A stretch of 64,000 nt of DNA from Mesorhizobium sp. Root157 (GCF_001427385.1 NZ_LMGJ01000023.1:1-64000); one strand, 5' to 3'; counted from the stretch's first letter, positions 35,078 to 44,540 are shown. Made by a program: numbers and translations. The notes: generated by a model from the sequence alone, not told the origin.

Positions 35078-36934
35078 TTGGACAAATCCGGGGACAAACG
35101 GCAGCCTGCAGGGCCTTTTGATTTGAACAGAATCGAACGACAAAAAAACGGGCGGCAATCTTACAACGTCTGGCCAAAATGGCTGGCGGCAGCGGCTTTG
35201 GCCGTTGGTGTTTTCGCCGCTTCGGCAACGACCGCAAGCGCGGAAGTGCGGACCCTCAAGCTTTACAATCTGCATACCAAGGAGAAGGCGGAAATCGTCT
35301 TCAAGCGCAACGGAAAATACGATCAGTCCGGCTTGCGCGAGGCGAACGCGTTTTTGCGCGACTGGCGCCGCAACGAGCCGACCAAGATGGACCCCCGTCT
35401 GCTCGATCTGGTCTGGGAAGCTTATCGTGCCAGTGGGTCGAACGGATTTATCAACGTCATCTGCGGCTATCGCGCACCGGCAACGAACTCGATGTTGCGC
35501 AGCCGCAGCAACGGCGTTGCCAAGAAGAGCCAGCACATGCTCGGCAAGGCGATGGATTTCTACATCTCCGGCGTGCCGCTGAAGAAACTGCGTGATATCG
35601 GTCTCCAGATGCAGGGTGGCGGGGTCGGCTATTACCCGACCTCCGGTTCGCCCTTCGTTCATATGGATGTCGGTAACGTCCGCCATTGGCCGGGTATCAG
35701 CCGTCAGGAACTCGCCAGGGTTTTCCCGAACGGCAAGACGCTGCATGTTCCGAGCGACGGCAAGCCGTTGCCGGGTTACGACCAGGCGCTTGCTTCCTAT
35801 AAGTCCCGAAAGAGTTCTGGTTCCCCAGCCATTGCCCTTGCCAGTGCAGGCGGTTCGACCAGCAAATCCGGTGGACTCCTGGCAGCATTCTTCGGCGGTG
35901 GCGCCGACGAGGAAGAAGACAACAACGATGTCGTAGCGGCCGCTCCGGCGCCCAAGAAGGCAGTCGTCACTGCTTCTTCTAAAAAGAACGTTCCTGGTAT
36001 CGCGATCGTGGCGCCGCAGGACGCAAACCGCGCCGAGGTTCCTCAACTGGCGGAAGAAGAAGCGGCTCCGAAGCAGGATACGCCTGAAACCATCATTGCG
36101 GCATTGCCGGCGCGCAGTGTCCCGCTGCCGGGCTTCGCACCGCGGCCCAAGGCCGATGTGGGCGCCGTCTCGCCGGATAACGTGCCGTTCGGTACGGCTG
36201 ATGCCGGCTTGGTTCAGACAGCTTCTCTCGCGCAAGAGCCGGCGGACGCTCCTTTCGCTGCTGCACAGGCTACCGAAGGGGCAAGCAAACTGGCCTCGGA
36301 CGACGTCGCGGCGAGCGGTGTTCCCTTGCCGACCTGGCGCCCCGAGCATGGGATGCCGTCCCTCGTGCCGCAGCAGCAGGACAAGGGCTCGACGCTATTG
36401 GCATTGGCTGACAGCGGCCAAGGCACGACGGCGACGGACGCGTTCTCGGTGCTCCCGGCCACCCGCCCGGATGACGAGGTAAAGACGTTGCTCGAGCAGA
36501 CTGCAGCCGACGAGTATCAGGTTGCCGCAGTGTCGCTGGAACGGTCGGCCTTCAACGACCCGGCCATCGACCAGGCTTCGCCGCGCACAGCCGCGATTGA
36601 AATGCCTTCAGATCCGACCGGAGCGATTGGCGGAAACGTCAAGACGACGCGCAAGGAAGCGCGCGCCACGCAACAAGACCTGAAGCCGGAGCCAAAGACG
36701 AAGATCATTGCCGCCGAGCCGAAGCTTGCGCGTTGGGCTCTGCATAGCAACGATTATGTGGCCAAGGTGTCCGATGCCACTACGGCGCCGCGCTATGCGT
36801 ATAATCTTGTTCGCACCGCGCCGACGGAAGTCTATACGAACGGTTTCCAGTCCGGCGACGAAATGAACAATGCTAACCGCTTCACGGGCACTGCAGTGAA
36901 GTTCCTGTCGGTGGCGCGCTTCCAGGCCAAGTAG
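35078..36934 (+). CDS. DUF882 (peptidase M15-like) envelope protein with long disordered tail
   Basis: A 618-residue exported protein. A hydrophobic segment WLAAAALAVGVFAASATTASA (about 35-55) serves as signal peptide. The DUF882/M15-type domain (about 56-225) carries the zinc-site pattern SQHMLGKAMDFYI (His, Asp) and FVHMDVG (His), expected for cleavage of peptidoglycan peptides. The remaining 390 residues are Ala, Pro, Asp and Thr rich with no domain I recognise, ending in a conserved-looking TNGFQSGDEMNNANRFTGTAVKFLSVARF. Start is given as TTG 35078. TTG 35123 is an alternative. A terminator follows the stop. Confidence 0.82.
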   Translation: MDKSGDKRQPAGPFDLNRIERQKNGRQSYNVWPKWLAAAALAVGVFAASATTASAEVRTLKLYNLHTKEKAEIVFKRNGKYDQSGLREANAFLRDWRRNEPTKMDPRLLDLVWEAYRASGSNGFINVICGYRAPATNSMLRSRSNGVAKKSQHMLGKAMDFYISGVPLKKLRDIGLQMQGGGVGYYPTSGSPFVHMDVGNVRHWPGISRQELARVFPNGKTLHVPSDGKPLPGYDQALASYKSRKSSGSPAIALASAGGSTSKSGGLLAAFFGGGADEEEDNNDVVAAAPAPKKAVVTASSKKNVPGIAIVAPQDANRAEVPQLAEEEAAPKQDTPETIIAALPARSVPLPGFAPRPKADVGAVSPDNVPFGTADAGLVQTASLAQEPADAPFAAAQATEGASKLASDDVAASGVPLPTWRPEHGMPSLVPQQQDKGSTLLALADSGQGTTATDAFSVLPATRPDDEVKTLLEQTAADEYQVAAVSLERSAFNDPAIDQASPRTAAIEMPSDPTGAIGGNVKTTRKEARATQQDLKPEPKTKIIAAEPKLARWALHSNDYVAKVSDATTAPRYAYNLVRTAPTEVYTNGFQSGDEMNNANRFTGTAVKFLSVARFQAK

Positions 36935-36955
36935 TCGGGTTAAGCGTGAATCAAG

Positions 36956-36986
36956 GGCCGCGCCTGACAACAGGCGCGGCCTTTTT
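36956..36986 (+). terminator. Rho-independent terminator after the DUF882 gene
   Basis: GGCCGCGCCTG (36956-36966) and CAGGCGCGGCC (36971-36981) form a perfect 11-bp stem with loop ACAA, followed by TTTTTG. It ends the plus-strand transcript before the convergent eda gene. Confidence 0.92.
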
Positions 36987-37016
36987 GTTTCAAGGCTCGC
37001 GGACTATCCGCGTTTG

Positions 37017-37655
37017 CTATTTTCGAAATCCGGCTGCTTCGCGGGCCAATGCCTCGATCTGGGCCCAGTTTCCTGCCCTGACGAGATCGTCGGGTGCAAC
37101 CCATGACCCGCCGACACAAACGACATTCGGCAGGCTCAGGTAGTCCTTGGCGTTCGCCACGCTGACGCCGCCAGTGGGGCAGAATTTCACATCGGCGATC
37201 GGAGAGGCCAAGGCCTTCAGGAAGGCGGCGCCACCAGCCTGTTCGGCCGGAAAGAACTTGAGGAAGTCGAGGCCCGCCTGCCGCGCGGTCATGATTTCGC
37301 CGGGCGTAATGGCGCCCGGGAGAAACGGAACGTCGCTATCATCCGCCGTTATCATGAGTTCGCGTGTGATGCCGGGGCTGACGATGAATTTCGACCCCGC
37401 CGATACGGCATCCTTGAACTGCTGCCTGTCGAGGATGGTGCCGGCGCCGACAATGGCTTCCTCTACCTCGCCGGCCACACGTCGGATCGCTTCCAGCGCA
37501 GCGGCGGTCCTCAAAGTGATCTCGATGGCTGGCAGGCCGCCGCGCGCCAGGGCGCGTGCCAACGGCACGGCGTCGGCAATATCGGCGATCTTCAACACCG
37601 GAATTACCGGTTGACCATTGAGCAGGGCGAGCAGTTTCTCAGTCTTGGTCGGCAT
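37017..37655 (-). CDS. eda: KDPG/KHG aldolase
   Basis: A 212-residue class I aldolase splitting 2-keto-3-deoxy-6-phosphogluconate to pyruvate and glyceraldehyde 3-phosphate, the last step of the Entner-Doudoroff route. Key features are PAIEITLRT with the catalytic Glu near 45, GAGTIL near 72, and Schiff-base Lys in LKFFPAEQAGG near 133, with the phosphate-binding CPTGGVS near 160. ATG 37655 is preferred over the GTG one codon earlier. The edd gene is not adjacent. Confidence 0.93.
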   Translation of the reverse strand: MPTKTEKLLALLNGQPVIPVLKIADIADAVPLARALARGGLPAIEITLRTAAALEAIRRVAGEVEEAIVGAGTILDRQQFKDAVSAGSKFIVSPGITRELMITADDSDVPFLPGAITPGEIMTARQAGLDFLKFFPAEQAGGAAFLKALASPIADVKFCPTGGVSVANAKDYLSLPNVVCVGGSWVAPDDLVRAGNWAQIEALAREAAGFRK

Positions 37656-37745
37656 CACGATCTTCCGGGATTTGATAATTCAACCGATTTAACAGATGCA
37701 ATACCGCGTGTCCACGCTGCGAGACGTGAAGCTATCCGTGGGGCG

Positions 37746-38618
37746 TCAGCTTGCCAGCCAGCGCTTTAGCCATGTCCACAAGCGGCGGATGAAACCACCG
37801 GACACCAAGGCAGTTTGGATTGCCTCGCCGGTTCTTTTCCCGACGAGACCATCGGCGTCGAGGCCGTTATCTGCCTGAAAGCGCTCGACGGCTGCCAAGG
37901 TGGCGGGGCCGAAAATACCATCGGCCGACAAGGGATAGCCAAGCGCCGTCAGCCGGCGTTGGAGGTCGGCCACCGCCTCTCCCTGCGACCCTGGCCGGAG
38001 CAGCGAGGATTGCGCTATGGCCTTCAATGGCTTGCCGGTGGCGTAGTGTCCATAAGTGTCGGCGATCTTCTCGTCATAGGCGTTTTTCTTGTAACCCGGC
38101 CCGTTGTAGCCATGGGCAAAGGCCTGCCAATCGTGATTGCGCAACGCCTCCACCAAGCCTGCCTTTTCGATGTATCTGACCATCAGCCTTACCTGGCCGA
38201 ACGCGCCGGAGCGAGCCTCGTCGACCAGAGCCTCCACGCTGCCATAGCCCAGCCATTGCCAATGAGCGCCCATGACTTGACCGAGGCCCCAGGACACGGA
38301 TTCATAGGCAGCCTTGGCGTCGATCGCGGCTGCTTGCTTCAGCATTTTCCAGCGATCGGCCTGGATTCCAGGGTTAGCGACCGCGCCAGCGGTGGGAGAA
38401 GCCAGTCCGCGTTCTCGCGCCAATGCCTGCTTGTCTGCGCTCAGCCTGCGGTCGAAGTAATGGCCCTCGAAACGGATCAGCGGTTCCTGCCTGCCTTCGA
38501 CCAACGCGAATACCTGGCCGGCGCTCTCAACGGCGGTCACGGCGAGCAGTGCTGCCGGCTCCAGCCCGGCTTCCTGCGCGGCTTGCCTGATCTCGTTGAT
38601 GACGTTCTCGCTGAACAT
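37746..38618 (-). CDS. N-acetylmuramidase family protein with PG-binding domain
   Basis: About 290 residues. The N-terminal 185 residues match the N-acetylmuramidase (DUF3380) fold of phage and bacterial lysozymes. The likely catalytic Glu is in AVTAVESAGQ, with LIRFEGHYFDRRL, ESVSWGLGQVMGAHW and FAHGYNGPGYKKNAYDEKIA. A PG_binding_1 domain follows at about 205-265 (LLRPGSQGEAVADLQRRLTALGYPL). No signal peptide is seen, which is usual for phage-like endolysins needing a holin, though none is nearby. It may be a prophage relic or a domesticated muramidase. In-frame ATGs at 38660 and 38639 are alternative starts. Confidence 0.82.
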   Translation of the reverse strand: MFSENVINEIRQAAQEAGLEPAALLAVTAVESAGQVFALVEGRQEPLIRFEGHYFDRRLSADKQALARERGLASPTAGAVANPGIQADRWKMLKQAAAIDAKAAYESVSWGLGQVMGAHWQWLGYGSVEALVDEARSGAFGQVRLMVRYIEKAGLVEALRNHDWQAFAHGYNGPGYKKNAYDEKIADTYGHYATGKPLKAIAQSSLLRPGSQGEAVADLQRRLTALGYPLSADGIFGPATLAAVERFQADNGLDADGLVGKRTGEAIQTALVSGGFIRRLWTWLKRWLAS

Positions 38619-38800
38619 GGTTGGCACCGAATCTCCCATTGCCCGGCTAGTGTCATGCAAAGCTTGCGTATGTGGATAGGTTTTGCGCGCTCATGACGCC
38701 TCGGCGGGACTAAAGCACGGAAAAGTGCGGCATTTCTTTTCTGCAGAGTGAAAAACCCACGGCTTGAATCCCCGCTTCTGAAGCGATACGGGCATTCGTC

Positions 38801-39727
38801 ATGGACGAAATCATCGCACCAGAGTTGTTCCGCGTTGCGGCACTCTATCGTTTTTGCCGGTTGGAGCGCTTCGAAAGCTTGCGCGCGCCACTGGACGAAT
38901 TCTGTTGCGCGCGCGGCATCAAGGGCACGCTTCTTCTTGCGCGCGAAGGCATCAACGGCACCGTTGCGGGCGGCGAAGCGGCTATCGGCGACCTGATTGC
39001 CCATCTTCAGTCGGTTCCTGAATTTGCCGGGCTCGAAGTCAAGTACAGCCACGCCGCCGACATGCCGTTCCATCGCATGAAGGTGCGTCTCAAACGCGAA
39101 ATCGTCACGATGGGTGTAGATGACATCGACCCGATGCAAAGCGTCGGCACCTATGTTGCGGCCGGTGATTGGAACGCCCTGATTTCCGATCCTGATACAA
39201 TCGTCATCGATACGCGCAACGACTATGAAGTGGCGCTGGGAAGCTTCGAGGGTGCCGTCGATCCACGCACGGCAAGCTTCCGCGAGTTCCCGCGCTGGGT
39301 AGAAGAACATCGCGCCGACCTCCAAAACAAGAAGGTCGCCATGTTCTGCACCGGGGGCATCCGCTGCGAGAAGGCGACGGCGTTCGTGAAGTCGCTGGGC
39401 TTTGAGGATGTGTTCCATCTCAAGGGCGGCATCCTTAAATATCTCGAGGAGGTGCCGGCGGCTGAAAGCCGGTGGCAGGGCGAATGCTTTGTCTTCGACG
39501 AGCGAGTGTCCGTCTCGCATGGGCTGGCGGAAGGGGATGCGCAACTATGCCGGGCCTGTCGCCATCCCTTGACGTCGAAGGATTTAACGTCGGCCAAATA
39601 CCAGGCAGGCATTTCATGTTCGTATTGCCACGATCAGCGAACGGATGCCGATCGGGCCCGCTATGCGGAACGCCAGCGCCAGGTCGAACTGGCTGAGCGG
39701 CGGGGCAGGGGCCACATCGGGAGTTAA
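38801..39727 (+). CDS. trhO: tRNA uridine(34) hydroxylase, rhodanese family
   Basis: A 308-residue TrhO (YceA-type) protein, which hydroxylates U34 of tRNAs using molecular oxygen. It has an N-terminal acylphosphatase-like domain (about 1-95, [16 protein letters not shown]) and a rhodanese domain (about 125-225) with active-site [10 protein letters not shown] near residue 185. A Cys-rich C-terminal part (CRACRHPL ... CSYCHDQR) could bind zinc. Start ATG 38801. No conserved partner gene is next to it. Confidence 0.9.
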   Translation: MDEIIAPELFRVAALYRFCRLERFESLRAPLDEFCCARGIKGTLLLAREGINGTVAGGEAAIGDLIAHLQSVPEFAGLEVKYSHAADMPFHRMKVRLKREIVTMGVDDIDPMQSVGTYVAAGDWNALISDPDTIVIDTRNDYEVALGSFEGAVDPRTASFREFPRWVEEHRADLQNKKVAMFCTGGIRCEKATAFVKSLGFEDVFHLKGGILKYLEEVPAAESRWQGECFVFDERVSVSHGLAEGDAQLCRACRHPLTSKDLTSAKYQAGISCSYCHDQRTDADRARYAERQRQVELAERRGRGHIGS

Positions 39728-39833
39728 GCACCGGCCGGGCAAAACGTTTGTCCCGTCATTGTAATGCCAAGGTTCGGCCCCTACCTCACCGGCACAGGAA
39801 ACGTGCCCAGCCGGGCCAACTGCGGAGGTGCCG

Positions 39834-40571
39834 ATGTTCGACCCCAAGAAATTGCTCAACGATCTGCTGGGCTCACAAGTTCCCGGTACGGGTACCACGG
39901 TGCGGGACAAGGCGGGCCAAGCCGTGCAGATGGCGAAGGACAATCCGCTGGCGGCAGGTGCCCTTGCCGCCGTGTTGCTTGGTACTGGAGCCGGGCGGCA
40001 AGTCACGGGCGCTGCGCTGAAGCTTGGCGGTCTGGCCGCGATCGGCGGCCTCGCCTACAAGGCCTATCAGAACTACCAGAACGGCAAGACGCCCGCCGAA
40101 ACGGCGGCAGGTCAACCGGAACTCCTTCCACCTCCACAGGACACTGCATTCCACCCGTCGCAGGCGCCGCAAGGTGAATCCGAATTCGCTTCGACGCTGG
40201 TGCGAGCAATGATCGCTGCTGCAAAGGCGGATGGCCGCATCGACGACGAGGAGAGGCGCAAGATCGGCGACAAACTCAGCCTTTCCGGGCTGGATTCGGA
40301 TGCCGAAGCTTTCCTGAAAGCCGAACTGGACGCGCCCCTGGACCTGGATAAGCTGGTCGCCGCTGCGCAGACTGATGCACAGAAGGTGGAGCTTTATACG
40401 GCATCCCGCCTTGCCATCGATCCCGATACCCGTGCCGAGCGCGGCTATCTCGATCTGTTGGCGGGGCGGCTAGGGTTGCCGGATGCATTGGTCGAACACG
40501 TCGAAGCGACGGTCAGCGCGGCAAAGGCGGCGGTACCGGAACCAGCCGCAAACCCGCAATCGCCTTGGTGA
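39834..40571 (+). CDS. DUF533 (YebE/TerB-like) protein
   Basis: A 245-residue protein. The N-terminus MFDPKKLLNDLLG is followed by a glycine-rich hydrophobic segment at about 38-75 (LAAGALAAVLLGTGAGRQV, GGLAAIGGLAYKAYQNY), then a TerB-like helical domain from about 118 to 230 (RAMIAAAKADGRIDDEERRKIG). This matches YebE-type inner-membrane proteins of unknown function. ATG 39834 is chosen since GGAGGT stands four bases upstream. A GTG two codons earlier is weaker. Confidence 0.85.
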   Translation: MFDPKKLLNDLLGSQVPGTGTTVRDKAGQAVQMAKDNPLAAGALAAVLLGTGAGRQVTGAALKLGGLAAIGGLAYKAYQNYQNGKTPAETAAGQPELLPPPQDTAFHPSQAPQGESEFASTLVRAMIAAAKADGRIDDEERRKIGDKLSLSGLDSDAEAFLKAELDAPLDLDKLVAAAQTDAQKVELYTASRLAIDPDTRAERGYLDLLAGRLGLPDALVEHVEATVSAAKAAVPEPAANPQSPW

Positions 40572-40595
40572 ATGCCGCGAGGCGAGGTTGACAAA

Positions 40596-40612
40596 TTAGG
40601 TTTCTGTTAACC
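40596..40612 (+). promoter_or_regulatory. Near-consensus CtrA box before the candidate sRNA
   Basis: TTAG-N7-TTAACC (40596-40612) differs from the CtrA consensus TTAA-N7-TTAAC at one base. TTGACA lies at 40588-40593, but no good -10 follows at 16-18 bases. CtrA-activated promoters often lack a standard -35, with a -10 about 20 bases downstream of the box. That would fit a start near 40635. Confidence 0.4.
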
Positions 40613-40619
40613 CAACAAG

Positions 40620-40706
40620 CGCATCATTTTCATCAGTCGGACCCGCTTTCCTCCTCCCGAGCGTGGTTCAGATCAGGGGGCGGTCGCCAATGGCCGCCCT
40701 TTTTTG
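40620..40706 (+). ncRNA. Candidate trans-acting sRNA with anti-Shine-Dalgarno loop
   Basis: Between the DUF533 and SDR genes lies a hairpin CGCT/AGCG (40644-40647/40660-40663) whose 12-base loop is TTCCTCCTCCCG, complementary to a strong ribosome-binding site. Then comes a terminator: GGGCGG (40678-40683) with CCGCCC (40694-40699) and six T. A CCUCCUCCC loop plus a 3' terminator is the plan of rhizobial sRNAs such as the alpha-r14/NfeR1 and possibly EcpR1 groups. I cannot assign the family. The terminator may also serve the DUF533 transcript. The 5' end is uncertain. Confidence 0.6.
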
Positions 40707-40772
40707 ACAGGACCTGAGCCTTGTCATGCGTTCCTTCATTTGCGATTTGGCAGCGCAGTTGGAGGAAGGCGC

Positions 40773-41534
40773 ATGGCTATAGAGAAAACAGCAATCGTAA
40801 CCGGGGCCGGGTCCGGGATCGGCAAGAGTGTTGCGTTGGCATTGGTCGAAGCCGGATGGAACACCGTGTTCTGTGGCCGCCGTCTGGATTTGCTGCAAGC
40901 GGCTGTGGCGGAGGTCGAGCTCGGCACCACTGGAACGCGGGCGCTGGCCATTTCCTGCGACATCACCAAGCCCGATCAGGTCGATCGCCTGTTTGAAGAG
41001 ACCGTAAAGGCTTTTGGCCGGGTCGATCTTCTCTTCAACAACGCCGGCATTGCCTACAAATCGACGACGATCGACGAGATTCCGGTCGATGCGTGGAACG
41101 ATGTGGTGGCGGTCAACCTTACCGGCTCGTTCCTGTGTTCGCGAGCGGCCTTCCGCACCATGCGCAGACAAAGTCCGATGGGCGGCCGCATCATCAACAA
41201 TGGCTCGGTTTCGGCGCATGCGCCGCGTCCGGGCTCGGTTCCCTACACATCGACCAAGCACGCCATTACGGGCCTGACCAAGACACTGGCACTTGATGGC
41301 CGGCCTTTCGACATCGCCTGCGGCCAGATCGACATCGGCAATGCCTTGACGGAAATGGCCGCACCGATGGCAGTTGGTGTTCCTCAAGCCAACGGCACCG
41401 TCGCCGCCGAGGCGGTCATGGACGTCAGCCGTGTGGCGGAAGCTGTCGTCTACATGGCAGGCCTGCCGCTCGACGCCAACGTGCTGTTCATGACGGTGAT
41501 GGCAACCAAAATGCCTTATGTGGGGCGCGGGTAG
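40773..41534 (+). CDS. Short-chain dehydrogenase/reductase
   Basis: A 253-residue classical SDR. NAD(P)-binding TGAGSGIGK is at residues 10-18 and NNAGI near 90. The catalytic triad is Ser in [13 protein letters not shown] near 147, then Tyr and Lys in YTSTKHA near 160. CGRR after the second strand favours NADPH. The substrate is unknown. Start ATG 40773 follows GGAGGAAGG. The open frame starts at 40704, but that part lies in the terminator and sRNA region. Convergent with the aminotransferase gene. Confidence 0.88.
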   Translation: MAIEKTAIVTGAGSGIGKSVALALVEAGWNTVFCGRRLDLLQAAVAEVELGTTGTRALAISCDITKPDQVDRLFEETVKAFGRVDLLFNNAGIAYKSTTIDEIPVDAWNDVVAVNLTGSFLCSRAAFRTMRRQSPMGGRIINNGSVSAHAPRPGSVPYTSTKHAITGLTKTLALDGRPFDIACGQIDIGNALTEMAAPMAVGVPQANGTVAAEAVMDVSRVAEAVVYMAGLPLDANVLFMTVMATKMPYVGRG

Positions 41535-41549
41535 ACCCTTCGCGCCGGC

Positions 41550-42737
41550 TCACTTCGACTTGAGGAAAGCCTCGATCCGCTCCAGCGCGCGCAGGATGTT
41601 CTCTTCCGAGTTTGCGTAGGACAAGCGCATGTAACCCTCACCCAGAATGCCGAAATCGGGGCCGCCGATCAGAGCGACGCCAGCCTCTTCAAGCAGGGCC
41701 GACGCCAGCTTCTTGGCCTTCCAGCCGGTGCCGGACATATTCGGGAAGGCATAGAAGGCGCCCTTCGGCGTGATGCAGGAAATGCCTGGCAGGGCATTCA
41801 GCCCTTCGACCACCAATTTTCGGCGGCGATCGAAGGCGCGCATCATCTTGTCGACATCGTCCTGCGGTCCGTCGATGGCGGCAATGCCGGCATATTGGCT
41901 CGGCGCGTTGACGCAGGACCAGCAATTGACCGCCAGCTTGCGAACCTTTTCATAAAGGTGAGCGCCTTTGTCGCCGTTCGGCCAGATCGACCATCCCATG
42001 CGCCAGCCGGTCATTGCCCAGGTCTTCGACCAGCCGTTCAGAACGATGAGCCTGTCGCGAATTTCAGGGAACTGCAGCAGCGAGCAGTGCTTCTCGCCAT
42101 CATAGGTCATGACGTCGTAGATTTCGTCGGAGAGGATGGCGACGTCAGGGTGTGCCTCCAGTCCCTTAACCAGTTTTTCGATCTCGGCGCGTGGCGTGAC
42201 GCCACCGGTCGGATTTGCCGGTGAATTGAGGATAAGCAAGCGGGTCTTGGGCGTGATCAGCGCCAGCGTCTCTTCAGCCGAGAAAGCGAAGCCATTCTTC
42301 TCGCGGATCGGCACGGGGATCGGCTTGGCGCCAGTGAATTCGATCATCGATCGATAGATCGGAAAACCTGGGTCCGGATAGAGGATTTCCACACCCGGTT
42401 CGCCGAACATCAAGATGGCTGCGAACATGGTCGGCTTGCCGCCTGGTAGGATCATTACCGTTTCCGGCGACACTTCGACCCCGGTGGTGGCCAGCGTGCG
42501 GCGCGAGACGGCTTCACGCAGCGCCAAAAGGCCAGTGGCTGGCGTGTAGCCATGATGGCCGTCGCGTAGCGCCTTTATGGCGGCTTCCACGATATGCGCA
42601 GGGGTCTGGAAATCGGGTTGGCCGATGCCGAGATTGACGATGTCACGGCCCTCATGGGCAAGGGCAGTGGCCCGTGCCAGCACGGCGAAGGCGTTTTCCT
42701 CGCCAAGGCGGTCGAAAGCCGAAATGGTGTGGAGCAT
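41550..42737 (-). CDS. Class I/II pyridoxal-phosphate aminotransferase
   Basis: A 395-residue AspC-like aminotransferase of the I-alpha/gamma group. Blocks are DIVNLGIGQPDFQTP near 33, GGKPTMFAAI near 98, NSPANPTGGV near 172 with the PLP-binding Asn, SDEIYDVMTYDGE near 205 with Asp and Tyr, and the Schiff-base Lys in NGWSKTWAMTGWRMG near 237. The closing Arg that binds the substrate carboxylate is in MRLSYANSEENI. Likely substrates are aspartate or aromatic or branched amino acids. Sequence alone does not decide. Divergent from the acetyltransferase gene. Confidence 0.88.
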   Translation of the reverse strand: MLHTISAFDRLGEENAFAVLARATALAHEGRDIVNLGIGQPDFQTPAHIVEAAIKALRDGHHGYTPATGLLALREAVSRRTLATTGVEVSPETVMILPGGKPTMFAAILMFGEPGVEILYPDPGFPIYRSMIEFTGAKPIPVPIREKNGFAFSAEETLALITPKTRLLILNSPANPTGGVTPRAEIEKLVKGLEAHPDVAILSDEIYDVMTYDGEKHCSLLQFPEIRDRLIVLNGWSKTWAMTGWRMGWSIWPNGDKGAHLYEKVRKLAVNCWSCVNAPSQYAGIAAIDGPQDDVDKMMRAFDRRRKLVVEGLNALPGISCITPKGAFYAFPNMSGTGWKAKKLASALLEEAGVALIGGPDFGILGEGYMRLSYANSEENILRALERIEAFLKSK

Positions 42738-42819
42738 TTTTCCCGTCCCTGTGGTTCTTTTGAGCCGGCCGCTTTCTTGTGAGCCTGCTTACCTAAAGTC
42801 AACTGAATTGGAGTTCGCT

Positions 42820-43506
42820 GTGCCTGACGATCTGAACAGCTGGCAACCGCGTCCACGCCCTGAACGCAAGGTGCTGGAAGGCCGTTACGTGCGCCTGGAG
42901 CCGCTGGACGCGGCCAGGCACGGCGACGGCCTTTTCGAGGCCTCGACAGTGCCAGATGCGGACGGTCGCTTTGCCTGGCTGTTCGAAAAACCTCCGGCAA
43001 GCCGCACCGAGTTCCAGACGTGGCTGGAAAAGGTGGAAGCGAGCCAGGACCCGCTTTATTTCACGGTAGTCGACAAGGCGAGCGGCAGGATCGCGGGACG
43101 CCAGACGCTGATGCGCATAGAGCCGACGCATGGCGTCATCGAGATTGGTAGCATCTACTGGGGACCGTTGATCTCCAGGAAGCCGGCGGCGACGGAGGCG
43201 CAGTTCCTGTTCACCAGATACGCTTTCGACGAGCTTGGCTATCGGCGCTACGAATGGAAATGCCACAACGAGAACTCTCCATCAAAGCGTGCCGCCGAAC
43301 GGTTCGGCTTCAAGTTCGAGGGGATTTTCCGGCAGCACATGGTCGCCAAGGGCGCAAATCGCGACACGGCATGGTATTCAATCATCGACAAGGAGTGGCC
43401 GGCGCTGCGAAAAGCCTATGAAGCCTGGCTCGATCCTTCGAATTTTGATGGTGAAGGCCGACAGGTAAAGCGGCTCGAGGACTATCGAGCGCAGTACGGC
43501 GCATAA
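42820..43506 (+). CDS. GNAT family N-acetyltransferase, RimJ/RimL-like
   Basis: A 228-residue GNAT protein. It begins LEGRYVRLEPLDAARHGD, as in RimL-like acetyltransferases, with TVVDKASGRIAGRQTLMRIEP near 85, IEIGSIYWGP near 108, and EWKCHNENSPSKRAAERFGFKFEG near 150 forming the acetyl-CoA site. Acts in the cytoplasm on an unknown amine or protein N-terminus. Start is GTG 42820 with GGAG seven bases upstream. The longer ATG reading runs back through the divergent gene. The CDF transporter gene follows after 13 bases, so they may be co-transcribed. Confidence 0.85.
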   Translation: MPDDLNSWQPRPRPERKVLEGRYVRLEPLDAARHGDGLFEASTVPDADGRFAWLFEKPPASRTEFQTWLEKVEASQDPLYFTVVDKASGRIAGRQTLMRIEPTHGVIEIGSIYWGPLISRKPAATEAQFLFTRYAFDELGYRRYEWKCHNENSPSKRAAERFGFKFEGIFRQHMVAKGANRDTAWYSIIDKEWPALRKAYEAWLDPSNFDGEGRQVKRLEDYRAQYGA

Positions 43507-43519
43507 GGGATTTCGCCGC

Positions 43520-44500
43520 ATGGTGGATGATCATTTCCACGATCACGGTTCGCAAGATCATGGCCACGGCCATGGTGCTCATGTGCATGGCTCGACCGAC
43601 AAGGGCAGGGTTCTGATTGCGGCCGGCCTGACTGGCGGTTTCATGGTCGCCGAGGCCGTGGGCGGATGGTTCACCAATTCGCTGGCGCTGCTTGCCGACG
43701 CAGGCCACATGCTGACCGATACGCTGGCGCTCAGCCTCGCCTGGTATGCTTTCCATCTTGCAGAACGGCCAGCCACCGGGCGACTGACCTATGGCTTCGG
43801 CAGGGTCAAGACGCTGGTCGCCTATACCAACGGCATCGCCATCTTCGTCATCGCGCTTTGGATCGTCTACGAAGCATGGCAGCGCTTCATGGACCCGCCC
43901 CCTGTGCTGGGTGGCCCGATGCTGGTCATCGCCGGGCTGGGATTGCTCGTGAATATCGCGGGGTTTCTGATCCTGCATGGCGGCGACCGCGAAAGCCTCA
44001 ATATGCGCGGGGCGATCCTGCATGTGCTGGGCGATCTTCTTGGTTCGGTCGCGGCCATCGCCGCCGCGATCGTCATCATCGCGACGGGCTGGACGCCGAT
44101 CGATCCGATCCTGTCCGTGTTCGTGGCTGTGATCATCCTGTCTACCGCCTGGAGGCTGATGCGTGAGGCCGCGCACCTGCTTCTCGAAGGCACGCCGACC
44201 GCCCTCGACCGCGATGCAATCGCCAGGGACCTGGAAGCCAATATTGCAGGGCTGCGTGAAGTTCACCACATGCATGTATGGTCGCTCGACGGCGCCAAAA
44301 ACATTGCCACGCTGCATGCCTGTCTCGACAATGGCGTCGATTCACATGCTGCGATCAGCGCTGTCAAGAAACGCCTTGCCGCCAAGCACAATATTACCCA
44401 TGCGACAGTGGAGCCGGAATTCGACCGATGCGCTGACGGCAACGACGACGACCATGGCCATTCGCACGAGAACGTGCCAAACCATCGGCATCACCACTGA
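43520..44500 (+). CDS. Cation diffusion facilitator (CzcD/ZitB-type metal exporter)
   Basis: A 326-residue CDF transporter. His-rich ends (HFHDHGSQDHGHGHGAHVH at the N-terminus, DDDHGHSHENVPNHRHHH at the C-terminus) flank six membrane spans between about 30 and 225. The metal site is visible as LLADAGHMLTDTLAL (Asp, His, Asp) in span 2 and HVLGDLLGSVAA (His, Asp) in span 5. The cytoplasmic domain has VHHMHVWSLDGAKNIATLHA. It exports Zn2+ or a related divalent cation in exchange for protons. A NicO-type exporter lies on the other strand just downstream. Confidence 0.92.
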   Translation: MVDDHFHDHGSQDHGHGHGAHVHGSTDKGRVLIAAGLTGGFMVAEAVGGWFTNSLALLADAGHMLTDTLALSLAWYAFHLAERPATGRLTYGFGRVKTLVAYTNGIAIFVIALWIVYEAWQRFMDPPPVLGGPMLVIAGLGLLVNIAGFLILHGGDRESLNMRGAILHVLGDLLGSVAAIAAAIVIIATGWTPIDPILSVFVAVIILSTAWRLMREAAHLLLEGTPTALDRDAIARDLEANIAGLREVHHMHVWSLDGAKNIATLHACLDNGVDSHAAISAVKKRLAAKHNITHATVEPEFDRCADGNDDDHGHSHENVPNHRHHH

Positions 44501-44540
44501 TTGGCGGGCGCCCAGTGCCTACAACATTCGGGATTTTATA

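Noticed and set aside
37746-38618. Prophage remnant suggested by the muramidase
   Set aside because: No other phage genes, integrase, att repeats or holin nearby. The neighbours are ordinary chromosomal genes.
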